The position numbers were made by a program, and so were the translations under genes. Below the pieces are notes generated by a model, which searched no databases, was not told where the DNA came from, and saw only the letters and a list, made by a program, of their open reading frames with translations. 64,000 bases of DNA from Sabellastarte sp. h YS-2021 (Eukaryota > Annelida > Polychaeta > Sabellida > Sabellidae): contig OZ024936.1 in the NCBI GenBank assembly GCA_964017235.1, positions 36,292,040 to 36,356,039 of the forward strand, given 5' to 3'. Shown one piece after another: positions 57,143 to 64,000 of the stretch (positions are counted from its first letter, which is position 1; each line of letters starts with the position of its first letter).

Positions 57143-59564
57143 TAACCCACAGCCCTTGATTGGTGGGCGGTGGGAAAAAGTTTGTCCGGGCTGTATTTCA
57201 GAAACCATAAGGTGTAGGAAGTTGATACTTGGTAGGGACATTGGTTAGGATATTTAGGTGTGTAACGTCATGGTCTGATCTTGATTTGACCTTTGACCTT
57301 GCCATAGTGACCTTGAGTTTGAAAATCGTGTCCGGGCTGTATCTCAGAAACTGTAAGGTGTAGGAAGTTGATACTTGGTAGGGACATTGGTTAGGGGTTG
57401 TAGGTGTGCAACGTCATGGTGTGACCCTGATTTAACCTTTGACCTTGCCGTAGTGACCTTGACCTATAAAATCTTGTCTGGGCTGTATCTCGGAAACTGT
57501 AATGTGTAGAAAGTTGATACTTGGTAGGGACATTTGTTAGGGGGTGTAGGTGTGCAGCGTCATGGTCTGACCTTGATTTGACCTTTGACCTTGCTGTAGT
57601 GACCTTGACCTATAAAATCTTGTCTGGGCTATATCACGGAAACTGTAAGGTGTAAGAAGTTGATATTTGGTAGGGACATTGGTCAGGGGGTGTAGGTGTG
57701 CAACATCATGGTGTAACCTTGATTTCACCTTTGACCTTGCTGCAGTGACCTTGACCTATAAAATCTTGTCTGGGCTATATTTCAGAAACCATAAGGTGTA
57801 GGAAGTTGATACTTGGCTAGGAGGTGTAGGTGTGCAACGTCATGGTCTGACCTTGATTTGACCTTTGACCTTGCCATAGTGACCTTGACCTATAAAATCT
57901 TGGCCGGGCTATATCTCGGCAACCATAGGGTGTAGGAAGTTGATACTTACTAGGGACATTGGTTAGAGGTGTGGGTGTGCAAGTGACGCTGACCTATAAA
58001 ATCTTGTCTGGGCTATATCTCGGAAACCGTAAGGTGTAGAAAGTTGATGTTTGGTAGGGACATTGGTTAGGGGTTGTAGGTGTACAGTATCATGGTGTGA
58101 CCTTGATTTGACCTTGTCATAGTGATGTTGACCTATAAAATCTTGTTGTACCTTTGGGTCTGTCTTTTGATGCAGATTAAGCACTGTTAAAGTCATATTA
58201 GAATTCATTAAGAATTTTACTTTTACAACTTCCCATTGTAAGAGATGGAATTTCATCAAGAGAACCAACACCACACATAAGCATTCATTGAATGTACTAC
58301 CACTTCTGTATGCATGGTAATATTCAAAACATCCAAACCATAATTCGGCCATGCCAAATGTAGATAAAGAGTGTCACAATGTTTAGTTTACTGATTAATG
58401 CTGTCATCTTGTTATTGAATTGTCTTATTTTAATACTTCATCTTTACATTCATTATCTTTCTCTTAGACATTGTTTTCTCTATTTAAACATTGTTTGGAT
58501 CTTTATATAACTGACAGTGCTCCGAAAGTATCCTAAACTTTGTGCCAGGGTTCGCAAAGTACCTCCAAAAAATGGAGACCCAATCATTTTTTTCTGAGTC
58601 CAGTGTGTGTGTTAGGGTTATGAAATGTTGGGTACCTTGTACCTTATAGCACATCAAAAATGGGGTACCATTGTGTGAAAATGGGATGCAAATAATATTT
58701 TTCTCCCTTATTTCTGGATATATTTAAAAATATAGAAGCACTGTTTAATTTCCTTTCTACTGATGAATAATATGTATCAGCCAATAAATCAATTTTAAAA
58801 ATATTTTTAAAAGCTGAACTCCAGTCAACAAACTTCATTTTAGTGAAATGTGAGTGACATTTTTTTGTATGATTATTTTATTTAAGCTACAAATAGTATC
58901 ATATTTACACTGTTTGAAAGAAAAATATTTATAGTTTCTGTTGCTTTTTGTTTGATAAAAATTCACGGGGTAGTTTCAGAGATATAGTTCTTTTGTTACA
59001 TTCCCTGTTGAATATTTGTTACAGCTTTTATTTTCGGAGGGACTTTCCGGGGTTAAATACCAAGAGTTTCCGAGATTTAGTATAGTTTGTCTTCCACGAA
59101 AGTTCACCGTCCTCGGGCTTGTTGTTTTGATTGTTTCGGTGCAGAGATCAGACTTTCTGTTGATATATAACGTTTTGAGTAGATTTGCTAGTGTACAACA
59201 CCAGCACTGACTGGCTGTTTTAGAAGAATCTCGTCAGGCATGAAATCTTGCTTACAGCTTGCCAGGGAATCGCTCGAAACCATTTAATTTTAAAATATAA
59301 AGCTTATTTTAGTGTTATATTGCGTGCATATCTACGCTTCCTGCCAACCGAAATTTGCTTCTGAAGCAGAAATATTTTCTTCATAAAAATCGCGTCCTGC
59401 CGGACGCACTGACAACCGAAATTCGTGGGCAAATCTGAAATATCGCGTGTTTAACATACTCGGACGGCGTGATCGTGAACCCTGTGTGCTGATACAGTAC
59501 TTCTATATCTCATGGTATTAAAAATATTTCCCGAGGCTGTGGGGTACGGGCATCTCTGATGCTA
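57143..59564 (+). mobile_element. Helitron-like element D2
   Basis: It starts ACCCACAGCCC (decayed 5' arm), runs through an F6 array (57180-58145) and D-type 3' sequence, and ends GGCTGTGGGGTACGGGC with hairpin GCATC/GATGC then CTAT. Insertions: a 3' scrap of L2-type LINE (about 58146-58210, ATTAAGCACTG... then TATTAGAATT) and the 58546-59484 element. Confidence 0.65.
58546..59484. mobile_element. 939-bp DNA transposon remnant, CAGGGTTC ends
   Basis: Ends CAGGGTTCGC and, inverted, CAGGGTTCACG. TGTGC flanks both sides (58541-58545, 59485-59489). The uninterrupted D sequence at 33540 and 39720 lacks it. The right part is CpG-richer (ACCGAAATTCG, GCGTCCTGCCGGACGCACTG with GCGTCC/GGACGC arms). 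No intact transposase. Confidence 0.7.
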
Positions 59565-59891
59565 TTTTTAATGCATTAAAATTCATAAAATCATGTACTA
59601 AATCACTTATAACTTGAAAAGTATTGCATTCAGAGCATTTTTTTAAAAATATGTTATTCAGCTACTTTTTTCATAGCTACAACATGGTGAGTAACTTGTG
59701 TGTCTATCTCAATAGCTAAGTGAGTAATAGCTACTTTTGGACTTTTCAGTAACTTCCATCATGAGTAAAATCACTTGTAACTTGAAAACTATTGCTTTTA
59801 GAGAATTTCGTATAAATGTGTTATTCAGCTACTTTTGGGTCAGCTATGACATAGTAAAATTTCAAACCTGTAGCTCAAGGCATAGCTGAGT

Positions 59892-60785
59892 AGGGCTGCA
59901 ACGATTCTCCGGTTACTCGGAAACGAAACGATTCAGTTCAATACTCAAGGCAAGAAAAGTGAACCGGGTCTTCGAAAACCACTAAACATAGACGTAAAAT
60001 CTACTGCAAAATTCATTTTTTATCTCCTGCCCGGCTCGCCGGCGGGAGATTATAATTTGCACCATGTGTGCATGCATACGTGCGTGCGTGTGTCACGCAG
60101 TTTCCTCCGAAACTACTACAGTTACACATTTTTGGTAAATTAGTTGTCCTAATGAATTTTTTTGCTCTTCAATATTTTTTGGGTTTCGTGAACTTTGGCC
60201 TACTTGTGAGTAAGTAATAGCACTTTTAGCTAATATATTTATATGGCTTATAACTCTCAAACTATTGCATTTAGAGTATTTTGTTGCAATATGTTGTTCA
60301 GCTACTTTGTCCACAGCTTCAACATGGTCAGTAGTTTGGAAGTGTATCTCGATAGCCAAGTGAGTAATAACTACTTTGTCAATTTTTAATGATAACCATA
60401 ATGAGTAAATGGCTTATATCTTCAAAAGTATTGCAGCTATACAATTTTGTTCCAATATGTTGTTCAGCTACTATCTCCACAGCTACAACATGGTCAGTAG
60501 TTTGGAAGTGTATCAGTCCCCTGGGAAATGATGCTGAACAGTTCCTGAAAGTTATGTATCTGGCATGACCTAGTTCCGGAACCAAGATCACAAACTGTGA
60601 TATTACCTAGTTTCTAGCAGAGTAATTTACTGTAAATTTTCGAATTAGTCAGTAACATCACCCTCACCTTTCACTCACTGTGATGTTTTAAAAATTGTTT
60701 AAGACAAGAACAAAAGGAAACCTAAACATGTACCTGAAATCTGTATTATCCTGGCTTGATTGGGTTTTCCTTTAAACTGTGCCTC
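59892..60785. mobile_element. hAT left end, split by B-family element B2
   Basis: TAGGGCTGCAACGATTCTCC at 59892 interrupts an F4 unit after CATAGCTGAG and is a classic hAT end. At about 60030, hairpin ATCTCC...GGAGAT with CCGGC/GCCGGC-type inner stem opens a B-family element carrying a (GTGC)n stretch and F5-like units (60200-60500). The 3' ends of both are lost; 60510-60785 is unrecognised. Confidence 0.6.
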
Positions 60786-60797
60786 CATATTTTACCA

Positions 60798-63700
60798 GTT
60801 TTTATGTCGTCACTCTGCGGCGTACGCGCACGCGTACGCGTACGATTGAACAACTTCTCCAAAACTACAAGGCCTAGAGACGTGCTGTTTCTTTTAAAAG
60901 ATACCTTATCTATCGAGGATGAAAAATTGTTCAAGGCATGCAAATCTGTCTGTTCGTCTGTTTGCTAGAGACATTACAAGGGGGGTACCCCCACCAAAAG
61001 TGTGAAAATTTCAACACTTAATCACAATTTTCTCAGTGACTATTGCAGGGATTTCTCTCATATCTTGCATATATGTACTAGGCCAGAGGTAGATTCTCTT
61101 GTGTGAGTATGAGACCTGGATCTGTCTTACTTTTTTTTTAATAAATTTTTTTAATAATTTTTAATGCATTAAAATTCATGAAATCATGCACAAAATCATT
61201 TATAACTTGAAAACTGTTGCATCTAGAGCATTTTGTTAAAATATGTTATTCAGCTACTTTTTTCATAGCTACAATATGGTGAGTAAGTTGGGTGCCTGTC
61301 TCAATAGCTAAATGAGTAATAGCTACTTTTGGGCTTTTCAGTAACTTCCATCATGAGTAGAATCACTTGTAACTTAAAAACTATTGCATTTAGAGAATTT
61401 CGTATAAGTATGTTATTCAGCTACTTTTGGGTCAGCTATAACATAGTAAAATTTCAGACCTGTAGCTCATGGCATAGCTGAGTAATAGCTACTTTTAGGT
61501 TATCACTGTTGAGTAAATCGCTTATAACTTCAAAACTATTGCATTTAGAGAATTTCGTATAAATATGTTATTCAGCTACTTTTGGGTCAGCTATAACATA
61601 GTAAAATTTCAGACCTGTAGCTCATGGCATAGCTGAGTAATAGCTACTTTTAGGGTATCACTGTTGAGTAAATCGCTTATAACTTGGAAACTATTGCATT
61701 TAGAGTATTTTGTATCAATATGTTATTCACCTATTTTGGGATCAGCTATAACATAGTGAAGTTTCAGATCTGTGGCTCATTGCATAGCTGAGTAATAGCT
61801 ACTTTGAAGTTCTCACTATTGAGTAAATCAGTTGTAATTGGAAAACTATTGCATTTAGAGAATTTCGTATAAATATGTTATTCAGCTACTTTTGGGTCAG
61901 CTATAACATAGTAAAATTTCAGACCTGTAGCTCATGGCATAGCTGAGTAATAGCTACTTTTAGGTCATCACTATTGAGTAAATCAGTTGTAACTTGAAAA
62001 CTATTGCATTTACAGTATTTTGCTTAAATATGTTGTTCACCTACTTTTGGGTCAGCTATAACATAGTGAAATTTCAGACCTGTAGCTCATTGCATAGCTG
62101 AGTAATAACTACTTTGAGGTTCTCACTATTGAGTAAATCAGTTGTAATTGGAAAACTATTGCATTTAGAGAATTTAGTATAAATATGTTATTCAGCTACT
62201 TTTGGGTCAGCTATAACATAGTAAAATTTCAGACCTGTAGCTCATGGCATAGCTGAGTAATAGCTACTTTTAGGTCATCACTATTGAGTAAATCAGTTGT
62301 AACTTGAAAACTATTGCATTTACAGTATTTTGCTTAAATATGTTGTTCACCTACTTTTGGGTCAGCTATAACATAGTAAAATTTCAGACCTGTAGCTCAT
62401 GGCATAGCTGAGTAATAGCTACTTTTAGGTTATCACTGTTGAGTAAATCGCTTATAACTTGGAAATTATTGCATTTAGAATATTTTGTTTCAAGATGTTA
62501 TTCACCTATTTTGGGGTCAGCTATAACATAGTGAAGTTCCAGACCTGTGACTCATTGCATAGCTGAGTAATAGCTACTTTGAAGTTCTCACTGTTGAGTA
62601 AATCACTTGTAATTGGAAAACTATTGCCTTTACAGAAATTTGTGCAAATATGTTATTCAGCTACTTTTGGGTCAGCTATAACATAGTGAAATTACAGACC
62701 TGTAGCTCATGGCACAACTGAGCAATAGCTATTCTCAGGCACTGACTGTTGAGTAAATCAGCTATAACTTGAAAAATATTGCATTTGGAGTATTTTGTTA
62801 AAATATGTTGTTCACCTACTTTTGGGTTAGCTATAACATAGTGAAATTACAGACCTATAGCTCATGGCATAGTGGAGCAATAGCTATTTTCAGGTTCTCA
62901 CTATTGAGTAAATCAGTTGTAACTTGAAAACTATTGCATTTACAGTATTTTGCTTAAATATGTTGTTCACCTACTTTTGGGTCAGCTATAACATAGTAAA
63001 AATTCAGACATGTAGCTCATTGCATAGCTGAGTAATAGTTACTTTGAGGTTCTCACACTTGAGTAAATCAGTTGTAACTTGAAAATTATTACATTTAGAG
63101 TATTTTGTTAAATATGTTATTCACAGACGTTTTGGTCAGCTATAACATAGTGAAATTGCAGACCTCTGTGTCATGGCATAGCTGAGCAATAGCTTCTTTC
63201 AGGTTCTCACTGTTGAGTAAATCATTGTATCCAACCTGTAGGAAATCATGGGCTGGGAATCTGTTAATATGGTCCGATTTGACCTTGGAACCCTCCTTCA
63301 AGGTCAAACGAGGATAGCCAAACATAAAAGTGCTTATAACTCGCTTATTATTGGTCTTGGAGGTTTGGAATGGAAAACCAACCTATAGAAAATCATGGGC
63401 TGGGAATCTTTTGGTGTGGTCGGATTTGACCTGGGACCCCTCCTTCAAGGTCAATTGAGGATAGCCAAACTTACAATTGCTTAGAACTCGCTTATTATTG
63501 GTCCTACACGTTTGGGATGGTAAACAAGCTACAGGAAATCATGGGCTGGGAATTTTTTTGTGTGGTCGGATTTGACCTTGGACCCCCTCCTTCAAGGTCA
63601 AACAAGGATAGCCAAACTTAAAAAGTGCCTATGACTCACTTATTATTGGTCCGAGAGGTTTGGGATGGTAAACCATCCTAAATTCTTTGGCTGGGAATCT

Positions 63701-64000
63701 TTTGGTATGGTCAGATTTGACCTTTGGACCCCTTCTTCATGGTCGAACGAGGATATTGCATTTATAGTATTTCTTTAAATATTTTTAACCTACTTTTTAC
63801 ACTTAAACAATTACCTTGTTACTTTATTTCATAATACCATTTGCAGGGCACAACTTTTTTGTCCTTTTCTTCTGTCAGCTTCGGAATATCTTTCGAACAT
63901 GCTGTTCAGTTACCATTTACTGTATTTCTGTACAGCCCTTTCCCTGATAATTATGCTTTCCTCTCATTATCACCATCACAAATCAAAAACATTCAGTCAG
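60798..64000 (+). mobile_element. Helitron-like element C3, runs off right edge
   Basis: It lacks the 5' hairpin (TTTTTATGTC joins directly to GTCACTCTGC) but has the conserved C 5' unit, F4 array (61150-63230), F7 array (63225-63780) and C 3' unit ending in the first bases of the arm (CAGTCAG) at 64000. It is uninterrupted and so serves as the empty-site reference for the insertions in C1 and C2. Confidence 0.75.
61150..63230. repeat. F4 155-bp tandem repeat, ~13 copies
   Basis: CTATTGCATTTAGAG at 61381, 61536 and 61691 gives a 155-bp period. Longer stretches repeat as blocks of two units (61850-62130 versus 62150-62340), showing higher-order amplification. Confidence 0.9.

Larger units (their letters stand above)
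56775..59891 (+). mobile_element. C-family fragment C4 split by D2
   Basis: 56775-57142 matches the conserved C 5' unit without its hairpin (ACAAGGCCCAGAGACATGC, TATCGAGGATGA, ACCCCCACC). It resumes at about 59570 with TTTTTAATGCATTAAAATTC and F4 units to 59891. Element D2 sits between; C1 and C3 show the uninterrupted joint. Confidence 0.65.

Overview
This window is eukaryotic and AT-rich. It holds one clear host exon in a sea of nested transposable elements and tandem repeats. The exon is the first coding exon of exostosin-1 (EXT1, heparan sulfate co-polymerase), with a consensus splice donor. EXT1, DIRS elements, L1/Tx1 and L2/CR1 LINEs, a tRNA-derived SINE and Helitron-like elements with tandem-repeat cores suggest a marine invertebrate, most likely a mollusc or another lophotrochozoan. 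This is inference; nothing in the window fixes the species.

Layout. 1-6.4 kb: two degenerate DIRS retrotransposons head to head, one on the minus strand (Gag plus the start of RT, running off the left edge) and one on the plus strand (RT, RNase H, tyrosine recombinase). 8.4-11.5 kb: a 5'-truncated L1/Tx1-type LINE with a long intact ORF, poly(A) tail and 15-bp target duplication, inserted into a tRNA-derived SINE. 13.7-15.2 kb: a non-autonomous DNA transposon. 15.9-20.4 kb and 22.3-25.6 kb: two Helitron-like elements whose interiors are tandem repeats of about 133, 169 and 351 bp. 26.6-27.7 kb: a related repeat block. 28.0-33.1 kb: a third Helitron-like family carrying two MITEs. 34.6-35.6 kb: EXT1 exon 1. 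From 35564 onward the sequence is presumably EXT1 intron 1. It is filled with stacked insertions, the most striking at 39987-55413: a Helitron-like element split by an hAT-type element, itself split by another Helitron-like element, with a further 5.1-kb Helitron-like element near its 3' end that carries an L2/CR1 LINE and a candidate captured exon.

Main discovery. At least five element families (A-E here) have unrelated terminal sequences but one architecture: a short hairpin at the extreme 5' end, a core of tandem repeats with units of about 130-350 bp, a single copy of the 5' arm some 25-55 bp before the 3' end, a small 3' hairpin, and in the clearest families an end in CTAG or CTTG followed by T. 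The ends of several copies are confirmed by uninterrupted ('empty') copies of the same host repeat elsewhere in the window. The core repeats of the different families also share a sequence skeleton (TATAnCTC, then AAA, then TAGAG, then ATTT), and identical repeat arrays occur inside families with different ends. No rolling-circle (Rep/helicase) protein is visible, so all are non-autonomous.
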